From the NCBI GenBank assembly GCA_022614705.1, contig JAKEIB010000010.1:1-31580 (forward strand): DNA of 31,580 nucleotides. Reading direction: 5' to 3'. A model generated the notes under the pieces. That model was given only the letters and a program-made list of their open reading frames with translations, searched no databases and was not told the DNA's origin. Numbering within the stretch: position 1 is the first letter of the stretch; the number at the start of each line of letters is the position of its first letter. The position numbers were made by a program, and so were the translations under genes. Below, in pieces: positions 16,239 to 24,061 of this stretch. The stretch is from Planctomycetota bacterium (GTDB lineage: Bacteria > Planctomycetota > Planctomycetia > Pirellulales > Lacipirellulaceae).

Positions 16239-16388
16239 GCTGAATATCTCCCCTCAGGGTACTCCCATGCCAGCCCCATTCGGGGGCTCAATTTACTCTC
16301 ATTTTACCGGCCATAACGAATTTATGGAACGCGCGGCGACCATCAAAAGCGGTTGCCGCGACGCCCAAAGAGTCGCTACATCAAGAAC

Positions 16389-16394
16389 TATAAT
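16389..16394 (+). promoter_or_regulatory. -10 box of the UUP1/ATP-grasp operon
   Basis: A perfect TATAAT at 16389-16394, 60 bases upstream of the ATG at 16455, would give a leader of about 54 bases. The -35 region is not recognisable, so an activator may be required. Confidence 0.45.
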
Positions 16395-16454
16395 TGAAAA
16401 CCATAGCCCGAACGGAAAGAATGGTCGCTCGGACCATCTTGGAGATTCTCCATC

Positions 16455-18062
16455 ATGAATTCCCGCTCGTTGAGCAACCTGGCAATTGTCGGGTTCATCA
16501 TGCTCGGCGCGGTCTTGCTTGGCCTGCGCTATCGCGCTCGGCGGGAAGCTGAGATTGCCCGGCAGGACAGCCTGTGGGAGCTCACCTATGAAATCCGCTT
16601 CGAGGCGACGACCACGCCTTCGGATCCCACGTCCGGAATCTCGGAGCTTCGAATCGCGACACCGTTTAACACGCCGCACGTTCAGGTGCTGAGTGAGGAC
16701 TGGACGAATGCCGGGCTCACGATCGAGCGCAAAGAGTTGTTGCAGTCCGGAACCAAGGAAGTGCGACTTTCGACCACCCGGCCCGGCATCTATGCGCCGC
16801 AGGCCGACTTCACGCTTCGTCTCAGTCCTCGCGCGAACGCCCGTTATGGTCCTCGCTTGGAGAATCTGTCGCGCGATGACCGCACTTTTTATTTGCGGGC
16901 GGACCAGAAGCGAGACATCCCAACGAACGACGACAAGGTCCGAAAAGACGTTCAAACGTTATCGCAGGCGGCCACCACTGAGTGGGAAAAAATAGAAGCC
17001 GCCTTCAATCTGTGCATGGAGATTGTCACCGATCCAGAGGCCGCCGGCGGTGTCAAGGAAGCGTTGGCGAACAAAAAGCATACGCCGGCCGTGCGCGCTC
17101 GAACCATGGTCACGCTCTGCCGGGCTATGGGAATCCCGGCCCGGCTCGTCACCGGTTTTGAGATTAGCCAAACCTCGAATGCCGTGCCGCGGACCTGGGT
17201 GGAAGTGTTCTACAACCAACGCTGGGTTCCCTTTGACACCGAGAGCGGGTACCGCCAAACGCTGCCGAACGATTACGTTCCGGTGCGACGCGGCGATGGC
17301 CCGATTGTGATTCCACTCGAGGGCACCATCGCGCCCGATGGCGGCGAACGCTTTTCGATTCGCGTGCTTCCGCCCAATCCGCTCGTCTCCAAAGGCGAGG
17401 CCAAGCATCCCTTCCAAATCTTCAATCTGGAACGACTGCCGGTGCCGATGCACACCGTGATGTCGCTCTTGCTGCTGCTGCCGTTCGGCGCGCTAATCAC
17501 CGCGGTAATTCGCAACGTTGTCGGCGTGCAGACCTTCGGAACCTTCGCGCCGGCCCTGTTGGCAATGAGCTTCATTTACGCCGATCCTGAAACCGGCCTT
17601 GCAATTTTCCTCATCGTCGTTACGGTTGGCCTTGTCGGGCGCTGGTGGCTGGAGCGCTTGCGCCTGCTCATGGTGCCGCGGCTGAGCATCATCCTCACGC
17701 TGGTCATCCTCTGTGTGGTCTTTAGCGTTTCGACGTTCGACTTCATGGGACTCACCCCCAGCGCTCAAGCCGTGCTCTTGCCGATGGTCATTCTCACAAT
17801 CTTGATCGAACGCTTCCACGTGACCGTGGAGGAGGATGGTCTCATGTTTGCCCTGAAGCTTACCGTCGGCACGCTCGTCGTGGCCGCGCTCTGTTATTTG
17901 GTTCTCGGCTGGGAAGAAGTGGGCGCCTGGGTGTTGACATATCCCGAGGTCCATTTCTTCACCATTGCCGCGTTTATTTTGCTTGGTCGCTATGCCGGGT
18001 ACCGGCTCACTGAGCTGTGGCGGTTCCGCGACCTGATCGAACCTGGTGAGCCCGTGCGATGA
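16455..18062 (+). CDS. UUP1-type membrane protein with inactive transglutaminase domain
   Basis: A 535-residue integral membrane protein. One N-terminal helix (residues about 6-23) precedes a large extracytoplasmic region, followed by about seven membrane helices from residue 335 onwards. Residues about 170-275 form a transglutaminase-like fold: PAVRARTMVTLCRAMGIPAR, then RTWVEVFYNQRWVPFD. The catalytic Cys normally found before the helix is absent, and the His of the usual 'HAWVEV' is replaced (RTWVEV); only the Asp (PFD) remains, so the domain should bind rather than cleave or cross-link. The 'inactive transglutaminase fused to 7 TM helices' family is a standard partner of RimK-like ligases and the retropepsin. 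Its TGA overlaps the ATG of the next gene (ATGA), indicating coupling. GGAG is ten bases before the start. Confidence 0.88.
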   Translation: MNSRSLSNLAIVGFIMLGAVLLGLRYRARREAEIARQDSLWELTYEIRFEATTTPSDPTSGISELRIATPFNTPHVQVLSEDWTNAGLTIERKELLQSGTKEVRLSTTRPGIYAPQADFTLRLSPRANARYGPRLENLSRDDRTFYLRADQKRDIPTNDDKVRKDVQTLSQAATTEWEKIEAAFNLCMEIVTDPEAAGGVKEALANKKHTPAVRARTMVTLCRAMGIPARLVTGFEISQTSNAVPRTWVEVFYNQRWVPFDTESGYRQTLPNDYVPVRRGDGPIVIPLEGTIAPDGGERFSIRVLPPNPLVSKGEAKHPFQIFNLERLPVPMHTVMSLLLLLPFGALITAVIRNVVGVQTFGTFAPALLAMSFIYADPETGLAIFLIVVTVGLVGRWWLERLRLLMVPRLSIILTLVILCVVFSVSTFDFMGLTPSAQAVLLPMVILTILIERFHVTVEEDGLMFALKLTVGTLVVAALCYLVLGWEEVGAWVLTYPEVHFFTIAAFILLGRYAGYRLTELWRFRDLIEPGEPVR

Positions 18063-19027
18063 CCAATAACCGCCGCCGGCTGTTTGTCTGGCCGCACGAA
18101 TTACGCGATGCCGGCATCCTCGGCATCAACCAACGCAACCTGGCGTTCATCCAGGAGAATAACCAGCGCACTCTCTATCCGCGCGTCGACAACAAAACGA
18201 TCACCAAGGAAATCTGCCACGCCAACGGCATCCCCGTGCCGGACACGTACGCGGTCATCCGCCGCTACGGCGACGTGCGGCGGTTTCCGAAGCTGATCAA
18301 AGACCGCACCGAGTTCGTCATCAAGCCGGCCTCGGGCGCCGCCGGCCGCGGCATCATCGTGATCGCGCGCAAGAAGGGGATTGATTACGAAACGCCCAGC
18401 GGGCGCCTGTTCTCCGAGGGTGATCTCGACTATCACCTCTCGACGATTCTCTCCGGCCTGTACTCCCTCGGCGGACAGGTCGACAGTGCGATCGTCGAGC
18501 AGCGAATCATCATGCACCCCACGATGGAACGCATCGCCGTCGGCGGAACGCCCGATGTGCGCGTCATTCTGTTCCGCAACGTGCCCGTGATGGCCATGGT
18601 GCGGCTGCCTACGATTCAGTCCGAAGGCCGGGCCAATTTACACCAGGGCGCCGCCGCGGCGGCCGTTCACTTGGTCACCGGCCGAACGTTCGGCGGCGTG
18701 TGCAACAGCCGCATGATCGCGCGACACCCCGACACGGGCGAATTGATCGGTGGCCTGGAAATTCCCGGTTGGCGCGAGCTCTTGGCCGCCGCGATGAAGC
18801 TCTCCGACGCACTCGAGATGGGTTACATCGGCGTCGATTTCGTGGTCGACGCCAAGATCGGCCCGGTGGTGCTCGAAGCCAACGCCCGGCCGGGTCTCGC
18901 CATCCAGGTTGCCCACCGCATCGGCCTGTTGCCGCGCCTGAAGTTCATCGAGTCGCTCCCGCGCGAAGCCGTCCAGGGCAACCGCCGCTGGGACCTCCTC
19001 CCCCGCCTCGCCGGCGACGACGCGTAG
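18059..19027 (+). CDS. RimK-like (alpha-L-glutamate ligase-like) ATP-grasp protein
   Basis: A 322-residue cytosolic enzyme. The start overlaps the previous stop (ATGA). The N-terminus (GILGINQRNLAFIQENN, KTITKEICHANGIPVPDTY) matches the family usually annotated 'alpha-L-glutamate ligase-like protein'. The ATP-grasp core has FVIKPASGAAGRGIIVI for nucleotide binding and VVLEANARPGLAIQ, with the E-x-N metal ligands, at the end. A conserved DVRVILFRNVPVMAMVRLPT strand lies between. It would ligate an amino acid or peptide to a carboxylate using ATP, presumably on a substrate brought by the membrane partner. The TAG stop (19025-19027) is part of the GTAG foot of a palindromic element. Confidence 0.9.
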   Translation: MTNNRRRLFVWPHELRDAGILGINQRNLAFIQENNQRTLYPRVDNKTITKEICHANGIPVPDTYAVIRRYGDVRRFPKLIKDRTEFVIKPASGAAGRGIIVIARKKGIDYETPSGRLFSEGDLDYHLSTILSGLYSLGGQVDSAIVEQRIIMHPTMERIAVGGTPDVRVILFRNVPVMAMVRLPTIQSEGRANLHQGAAAAAVHLVTGRTFGGVCNSRMIARHPDTGELIGGLEIPGWRELLAAAMKLSDALEMGYIGVDFVVDAKIGPVVLEANARPGLAIQVAHRIGLLPRLKFIESLPREAVQGNRRWDLLPRLAGDDA

Positions 19028-19081
19028 GTCAGGCTGTGCCTGACATTCTTTGACGCGGATGTCAGGCAGAGCCTGACCTAC
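19024..19081. terminator. BIME-like paired hairpin supplying both stop codons
   Basis: GTAG-GTCAGGC-TGT-GCCTGAC (19024-19044), a 17-base spacer, then GTCAGGC-AGA-GCCTGAC-CTAC (19061-19081). The outer halves are also complementary. The element occupies the whole gap between the convergent ATP-grasp and corA genes. The TAG within GTAG is the stop of the first and the complement of CTA within CTAC is the stop of the second. Confidence 0.85.
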
Positions 19082-20229
19082 TTCTCCTCTTCCCCTCTCC
19101 CCCTCTCGTCTTCATCCCTGCTCGGATCACCTTCCAACCAGCCGCGCCATTTGAAATTCAGCAACATCCCTGCCGCCACGGCGCCCATCAAACCCAGCGC
19201 GAACAGATATCCGTACCGCCAATTCAGCTCCGGCATGTTCCACGTCGAAACTTCCGTATTGAAATTCATCCCGTAGATGCCGGCGATAAAGCCCAGCGGC
19301 AGGAAAATCGTTGAGATCACGGTGAGCGTCTTCATGATCGCGTTCATGCGATTGCTGATCGACGAGAGGTAGAAATCGCGGACGTCGCCCGCGATGTCGC
19401 GATACGATTCCAGGAGGTCGATGAGCTGCACCGAGTGGTCGTAGCAATCGCGCAGATACACGCGCGTGGCGTCGGTGATGAACGGCGTTACCTCGGAGCG
19501 CAACTCGCTGATCGAGTCGCGCAGCGGCCAGATGGCCCGCCGCAGCATCAACAGCTCGCGCTTCACGGCGTGCAGTTCCGCGAACGCCTCCTGGCCGTCG
19601 CCGGCGGCCGTTCGCTCGTCCAGCGAGTCGAGCCGGTCGCCGAGCGCCTCCAACACGGGGAAGTACGCGTCGATCGCCGCATCGATCAGCCGGTAGGCCA
19701 GGTAATCTGGCTGCACGCCTTGCCGCGTGACGCTTTGCTCAAATCGCAGCCCGGCTCGCACCAGTTCGAAGTTGTCGCCCGGCCGCTCCTGGAACGTTAC
19801 CACGTAGTTTCGTCCGAGCAGCAGGCTGAACTGCTCGGTGATCTGTTCGTTCGACTCATCCGGAATCCGCAGCACGCAATACAAGTTTTCATCGTACGTA
19901 TCGACCTTCGCGCGCTGATGGACGTGCACGACGTCCTCGAGTGCCAACGGATGCATGTGAAACATTTGCGCCAATTTGCGTAACGTCGCCTCCGTGCCGA
20001 GCCCAACGACGTCGACCCACACCACGGGCCACTGGTTGAGAAGTGCCTGCAATTCGCCCGGATCGCCAATCTCCTGCTCGACGACGCGGTCCTTGTCGTA
20101 GGCAATCGCGCGGATGGTCGTCGGCCGAGCGCCGGGCGCGATTGTGACCGTGCCCGGCTTTGTGCCCGGCGCGGTTCGACGCCGAATGCGCGGCTTGAGT
20201 CGGCCCAGTGACTTCAACCGTTTCTTCAT
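19078..20229 (-). CDS. corA: CorA-type magnesium/cobalt transporter
   Basis: A 383-residue protein starting at ATG 20229 (MKKRLKSLGRLKPRIRRRT); an upstream in-frame ATG at 20271 is less likely. The long cytosolic N-terminal domain contains the family blocks WVDVVGLGTEATLRKLA, HPLALEDVVHVHQRAKVD and 'R.A.WPLRD.ISEL'. Two C-terminal helices follow, the first ending in IYGMN, the ion-selectivity motif (G320-M321-N322). The acidic C-terminal tail (PSRDEDERGRGEEEK) is unusual in that most CorA tails are basic. It transports Mg2+ and sometimes Co2+ or Ni2+. It is convergent with the ATP-grasp gene. Confidence 0.93.
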   Translation of the reverse strand: MKKRLKSLGRLKPRIRRRTAPGTKPGTVTIAPGARPTTIRAIAYDKDRVVEQEIGDPGELQALLNQWPVVWVDVVGLGTEATLRKLAQMFHMHPLALEDVVHVHQRAKVDTYDENLYCVLRIPDESNEQITEQFSLLLGRNYVVTFQERPGDNFELVRAGLRFEQSVTRQGVQPDYLAYRLIDAAIDAYFPVLEALGDRLDSLDERTAAGDGQEAFAELHAVKRELLMLRRAIWPLRDSISELRSEVTPFITDATRVYLRDCYDHSVQLIDLLESYRDIAGDVRDFYLSSISNRMNAIMKTLTVISTIFLPLGFIAGIYGMNFNTEVSTWNMPELNWRYGYLFALGLMGAVAAGMLLNFKWRGWLEGDPSRDEDERGRGEEEK

Positions 20230-20236
20230 GGCCCGA

Positions 20237-20242
20237 ATTGTA
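20237..20242 (-). promoter_or_regulatory. Possible -10 box giving a leaderless corA mRNA
   Basis: On the minus strand TACAAT lies seven bases before the corA ATG, so transcription would begin at or next to the start codon. No Shine-Dalgarno sequence is visible before this ATG, which fits a leaderless message. The -35 is weak. Confidence 0.3.
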
Positions 20243-20288
20243 ACACACCAGCCTGTGTCCGCAGCAGCCACTCCAAGGGCTCAAAAAC

Positions 20289-20316
20289 CCAAGTCGACGG
20301 CTCGCCGTCGACTTCC
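20289..20316. repeat. Single hairpin of the CCAAG-foot family
   Basis: CCAAG, then the palindrome TCGACGGC-TC-GCCGTCGA, then CTTCC. The stem AAGTCGACGGC/GCCGTCGACTT at 20291-20314 is perfect. It is a relative of 6427-6475. Confidence 0.7.
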
Positions 20317-20420
20317 AACTGAACGGATCCCGTACCGGCATGCGACTTGCATCAACACATGCTTGAGGTAAAGCGTCCTTTCAAACCCAAACCATCATTC
20401 ACGAAATGAGGACACCAACC

Positions 20421-20654
20421 ATGGCTCGCTGCGAAATTTGCGGAAACGACTACGACAAGGTCTTTGAGGTCATCGCCGACGGCGAAAACCACACGTTCGA
20501 CAGCTTCGAATGCGCGATCCACGCCCTGGCGCCCAGGTGCTGCCATTGCGATTGTCGCGTGATCGGTCACGGCGTCGAAGCCGACGGTGCAATCTATTGC
20601 TGCGCCCACTGCGCCGAGATGAGCGGTGTCGCCGGCGTCCACGATCGCGTGTAG
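20421..20654 (+). CDS. Small cysteine-rich (zinc-binding) protein
   Basis: A 77-residue protein. ATG 20421 is preferred over the ATG at 20406 because TGAGGA lies eight bases upstream. Ten cysteines or so are arranged as MARC-EIC, a lone Cys in FECAIHAL, then CCHCDC, and finally YCCAHC, with the phrases FDSFECAIHALAP and CRVIGHGVEADG between them. The pattern fits a treble-clef or metallothionein-like zinc site; similar short proteins are sometimes annotated as prokaryotic metallothionein. No signal peptide. Role unknown; metal storage or a zinc-dependent adaptor are both possible. Confidence 0.75.
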   Translation: MARCEICGNDYDKVFEVIADGENHTFDSFECAIHALAPRCCHCDCRVIGHGVEADGAIYCCAHCAEMSGVAGVHDRV

Positions 20655-20977
20655 TTCGTCACACTGCGCGAGCGAGGAACCATCGGCCCATAGCAAGCCG
20701 CCGGGACCCGCTGTCGCGGATGCCCCGTCCCGGCGGGGGTAAACCCCGCCGCTCGCAAGGTTCGTATCTTCACTTACGGCGACTAGGGATTCTTTCCCTC
20801 AAGTCGACCGAATGGCAAGTAACGCTTGCGCAAGCTCCTCTTGTATTTGTAGCACTGATCTACGCTAATCGGCACTGATCGGAATCGTAGCGAAGATTAG
20901 TGTTCTCCGACTCCGCGAGCTTTGCGCCTTTGCGTGAGGCTTCAATTTGTGGCTTCAATTGTTTCGGGAGTGACGCC
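20655..20977. other. Intergenic region with palindromes, no gene seen
   Basis: It contains CCGCCGGGAC...GTCCCGGCGG (20698-20736) and the overlapping hairpin GCGGGG-GTAAA-CCCCGC (about 20733-20749). The rest, including the 'GATCTACGCTAATC.GCACTGATC' type sequence near 20860-20885, looks like dispersed non-coding repeat. The upstream in-frame ATG at 20900 of the next gene lies in this material. Confidence 0.5.
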
Positions 20978-22489
20978 ATGTACAAGCTCGCGTGCATCGT
21001 GCCAAGCGCCGCGCTCTTGCTTTTTACCATCTCGTTCGCGTCGGCCGGCACCCTCGAGGAAATTCGCAACCGCGGCGCACTCCGCTGGGGCGGCGACGCC
21101 AGCGGCGGCGGGCCGTACATCTATCAGGGCCCCGACGGTATGCTCGTCGGCTTCGAATTCGAGCTGGCCGAGTATCTCGCGAAGCAGCTCGGCGTGCATA
21201 GCGAATACGTCAATTGGGAATGGGAGATGTTGCCGCAGATTCTCGACCGCGGCACGATCGACGTCGTCCTCAACGGCTACGAGTGGTCGGAAGAGCGCGA
21301 GCAACTGTGGTCGTCGACAATTCCATACTACCTCTACAAACTGCAGCTCATGGCTCGCGCCGACGACGGCTCAATCGAGGATTGGGACGATCTCACGGCC
21401 AAGCCGGGCGAGCCGCGCAAGCAGGTCGGCGTGCTGCAAGGCTCCGCCGCCGAGCGATACGTCGAATCGCGGTTCGGCGACGCGGTCGAGCTCAAAAAGT
21501 ATCCCGAAGTTACGAGCGTCATGGGCCTGGTGGAGCAGGGACAACTCGACGCCACCGTGCAGGATGTGCCGATCGTCACCTACTACGGCCCCGAATTTCC
21601 CGGACTGCATGCCGTCGGCCGGCCCGAGGCGCTGGGCTATTACGTCGGCTTCGTTCGCTCCGGCGACAAAGAGCTTCTTGAAGCACTCAATGCCGCGATC
21701 CTCAAAGCGATCGACGATGGCACGCTCCGACACATTTACGAAAAGTACGGTGTGTGGAACCAAGAGCAGCTTCAATTGATCGAAGTCGCCAAAAAATGGC
21801 CGCCGACGGTCGCCGCAGCCCCGTCTCGCTGGGCGAATCTGCCACACTACGCCGGTCTGCTGCTGCTCGCCGCCTGGACCACGATCAAACTCTCGTTCCT
21901 CTCGATGCCGCTCGCCATGCTGCTCGGTCTCATGGTGGCGATCGGCCGGCTGTACAGCCCCGGCTGGGTCCGCGTGCCACTAGAAGGATACGTCGAGCTT
22001 CTCCGCGGCACGCCGCTGCTGCTGCAACTGTTCGTCATTTACTATGTGCTGCCGCAGTTCACCGGCGTGAGCCTGCCCGAATTCTGGGCCGGCGTCCTCG
22101 GCCTAGCGATCAATTATTCGGCCTACGAGGCCGAAAACTACCGCGCCGGCCTTCTCGCCATCCCACGTGGCCAAATGGAAGCCGCCCTGTCGCTCGGCAT
22201 GAGCACCACCACCGCGCTGCGCCGCGTGATCGTCCCGCAAGCCGTGCGAATCGTCATCCCACCCGTCACCAACGACTTCATCGCGCTGTTCAAAGACACA
22301 TCCGTGTGCTCGATGATCGCCGTCGTCGAGCTCACCGGCATGTACCGCTTCCTGTTCCAAAGCCACCCACGCCTGATGCTCGAATTCGGTCTCATGACCG
22401 CGCTGCTCTACCTCGCGATGAGCTACCCGCTGTCACTAGTCGCCCGCCGAATGGAAACACGTTTCAAGCAAGTTGCACGATGGAGATAG
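20978..22489 (+). CDS. Polar amino-acid ABC transporter: substrate-binding protein fused to permease
   Basis: A 503-residue fusion. ATG 20978 has GGGAG eight bases before it and begins a clear signal peptide (MYKLACIVPSAALLLFTISF). Residues about 24-255 form a family-3 solute-binding domain (LEEIRNRGALRWGGDASGGG, VGFEFELAEYLAKQLGV, 'VGVLQGSAAERYV', LGYYVGFVRSGDKELLEALN). Residues about 285-495 form a HisM/GlnP-type permease with the ATPase-contacting EAA loop, EAENYRAGLLAIPRGQMEAA...LGMS...A...VIVPQAVR. Such fusions keep the receptor tethered to the pore. The ATPase is encoded 225 bases downstream. The likely substrates are glutamine, glutamate or similar amino acids; specificity cannot be read with confidence. 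Confidence 0.92.
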   Translation: MYKLACIVPSAALLLFTISFASAGTLEEIRNRGALRWGGDASGGGPYIYQGPDGMLVGFEFELAEYLAKQLGVHSEYVNWEWEMLPQILDRGTIDVVLNGYEWSEEREQLWSSTIPYYLYKLQLMARADDGSIEDWDDLTAKPGEPRKQVGVLQGSAAERYVESRFGDAVELKKYPEVTSVMGLVEQGQLDATVQDVPIVTYYGPEFPGLHAVGRPEALGYYVGFVRSGDKELLEALNAAILKAIDDGTLRHIYEKYGVWNQEQLQLIEVAKKWPPTVAAAPSRWANLPHYAGLLLLAAWTTIKLSFLSMPLAMLLGLMVAIGRLYSPGWVRVPLEGYVELLRGTPLLLQLFVIYYVLPQFTGVSLPEFWAGVLGLAINYSAYEAENYRAGLLAIPRGQMEAALSLGMSTTTALRRVIVPQAVRIVIPPVTNDFIALFKDTSVCSMIAVVELTGMYRFLFQSHPRLMLEFGLMTALLYLAMSYPLSLVARRMETRFKQVARWR

Positions 22490-22575
22490 GGAATATAGGC
22501 GCGCAGCTATGCCAAGCAATTCTTTTGAACAGGAGGCAACAGAGAGAACGGAAATTGTAAGAGAATGGAATTGAT

Positions 22576-22629
22576 GCCCGCAGCGCAAGCAAGGGCAGGG
22601 GCGCCACCGCCCTTGCTAGCGCTGCGGGC
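22576..22629. repeat. Long hairpin between the ABC permease and ATPase genes
   Basis: The arms GCCCGCAGCGCAAGCAAGGG and CCCTTGCTAGCGCTGCGGGC pair with one unmatched position around a 14-base loop. It may attenuate transcription from the permease into the ATPase gene or stabilise the upstream mRNA. Confidence 0.75.
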
Positions 22630-22714
22630 TCCGATCCATATTTCAAACGCGCTAACACACACTCGCTCCGGTTCCTCCGTTTTCTCGTGTTGAAATAGTA
22701 TCCTGTTAATCGCC

Positions 22715-23461
22715 ATGATTGAAGTTCGTCAACTTGTAAAGAACCACGGCGATCTGCGTGTGCTCGACGGCGTGTCGCTCTCGGTGCGCTGCGGCGAGGT
22801 CGCCACGGTGATGGGCCCGTCCGGCGGCGGCAAGAGCACGCTGCTCCGCTGCATCGATGGCCTGGAAACGTTCCACGACGGCGAAGTCGAGGTCGACGGC
22901 GTCCGGCTCCATCCGGGCGCCCCGCGCCGCGAGATGTCCGACACGCTTCGCGCGCTCCGCCGACGCGTGGGCTTCGTGTTCCAACAATTTCACCTGTTCC
23001 CGCACATGACCGTACTCGACAACGTGCTGGCCGGCCCGTTGTATGTGCTGAGCCGCGCTCGCGATGAAGTCGAGCCCGAGGCCCGGCAGCTTTTGGAGCG
23101 CGTCGGCCTGGCCGAGAAACTAAACGCCCACCCGGAAAACCTCTCCGGCGGCCAGCAGCAGCGCGTCGCGATCGCCCGAGCCCTGGCGATGAAACCCGAT
23201 GCCATCCTGTTCGACGAACCCACGAGCGCCCTCGACCCGCGCATGGCTGCCGAAGTCATCAGCGTGATCACCGACCTGGCCGAAAGCGGCCAGACGATGA
23301 TCGTCGTCACCCACGCCATGGGCTTCGCCCGCAACGTGTCCCACACGGTCCACGTGATGCACGCCGGCCGCGTCGCCGAGTCCGGCCCGCCCGAGCAAAT
23401 CTTCGAGAACCCGCAACAAGAAGTAACGCGATTGTTCCTGGCGCAAACCCGCGCGAATTAA
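22715..23461 (+). CDS. Polar amino-acid ABC transporter ATP-binding protein (GlnQ type)
   Basis: A 248-residue ATPase with Walker A GPSGGGKSTLLRC, Q-loop FVFQQFHLFPHMTVLDN, signature LSGGQQQRVAIARALA, Walker B ILFDEPTSALDP and the switch His in VVTHAMGFA. The FQQFHLFPH...NV sequence and overall length are those of the GlnQ/HisP amino-acid subfamily. It would form the transporter with two copies of the receptor-permease fusion encoded immediately upstream. The ribosome binding site before ATG 22715 is weak. Confidence 0.93.
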   Translation: MIEVRQLVKNHGDLRVLDGVSLSVRCGEVATVMGPSGGGKSTLLRCIDGLETFHDGEVEVDGVRLHPGAPRREMSDTLRALRRRVGFVFQQFHLFPHMTVLDNVLAGPLYVLSRARDEVEPEARQLLERVGLAEKLNAHPENLSGGQQQRVAIARALAMKPDAILFDEPTSALDPRMAAEVISVITDLAESGQTMIVVTHAMGFARNVSHTVHVMHAGRVAESGPPEQIFENPQQEVTRLFLAQTRAN

Positions 23462-23525
23462 AGCCAACTTGGTTTGTGATGGCCCTTTATCGCCTGGTTA
23501 GCGGGAATTAGGCTAAAACGTCGAT

Positions 23526-23553
23526 TTGCCCACTGTGCGAATCTCGGTAGAAT
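23526..23553 (+). promoter_or_regulatory. Promoter of the rhodanese/methyltransferase pair
   Basis: TTGCCC at 23526-23531 and TAGAAT at 23548-23553, separated by 16 bases, would start transcription about 37 bases before ATG 23597. It matches the housekeeping consensus at 4/6 and 5/6 positions. Confidence 0.4.
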
Positions 23554-23596
23554 TTTCATACGTCCTATCCGTCGTGGCTCTGGATGGAGCGGCAAA

Positions 23597-24061
23597 ATGT
23601 CACCCGTCCGCTTTCTTGCCTTTTTTGTCGTCCTCGCGTTTCTCGCTGCGAACTCACCGCGCGGCAACATCGAGTTTACGAAAGACTCGCTCGAAGTCGT
23701 CAAGAAGAACGTCCTCCAAGAAAAAGCCGTGCTGGTGGACGTCCGCAGCATCGAGGAATGGAACCAAGGGCATATTGAAGGCTCGATCTTCCTACCGGTC
23801 ACATCGCTCAGAAAAGGCGGCGATGCCAAGCAGATTGCCAAAACGCTGCCCAAGAAGAAAGTCCTGTATACGTTCTGCGTGGTGGGAATGCGAGCCAAGA
23901 CAGCCGCGTACGTCCTGGAGCAACATGGCTACACGGTGCGCGCTTTGAAGCCGGGTTACGACGAATTAATCAAAGCCGGCTTCAAAAAGGGTAAGAACAA
24001 AAAGAAATCCGAGACGTCGGCGGACGGGAATGAAAATACGCGACAGCGGAATGCCGGATGA
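23597..24061 (+). CDS. Exported rhodanese-like sulfurtransferase
   Basis: A 154-residue protein with a hydrophobic N-terminus (FLAFFVVLAFLAANS) suggesting export or anchoring, followed by a single rhodanese domain. The CH2A-like motif VLVDVRSIEEWNQGHIEGS is intact, and the active-site loop is C94-V-V-G-M-R, matching the C-x-x-G-x-R type, so catalysis is plausible. The C-terminal tail is Lys-rich (FKKGKNKKKSET). GGAG lies nine bases before the ATG. The 3' end overlaps the methyltransferase start by 32 bases. Role: thiol or persulfide transfer outside the cytosol; partner unknown. Confidence 0.87.
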   Translation: MSPVRFLAFFVVLAFLAANSPRGNIEFTKDSLEVVKKNVLQEKAVLVDVRSIEEWNQGHIEGSIFLPVTSLRKGGDAKQIAKTLPKKKVLYTFCVVGMRAKTAAYVLEQHGYTVRALKPGYDELIKAGFKKGKNKKKSETSADGNENTRQRNAG

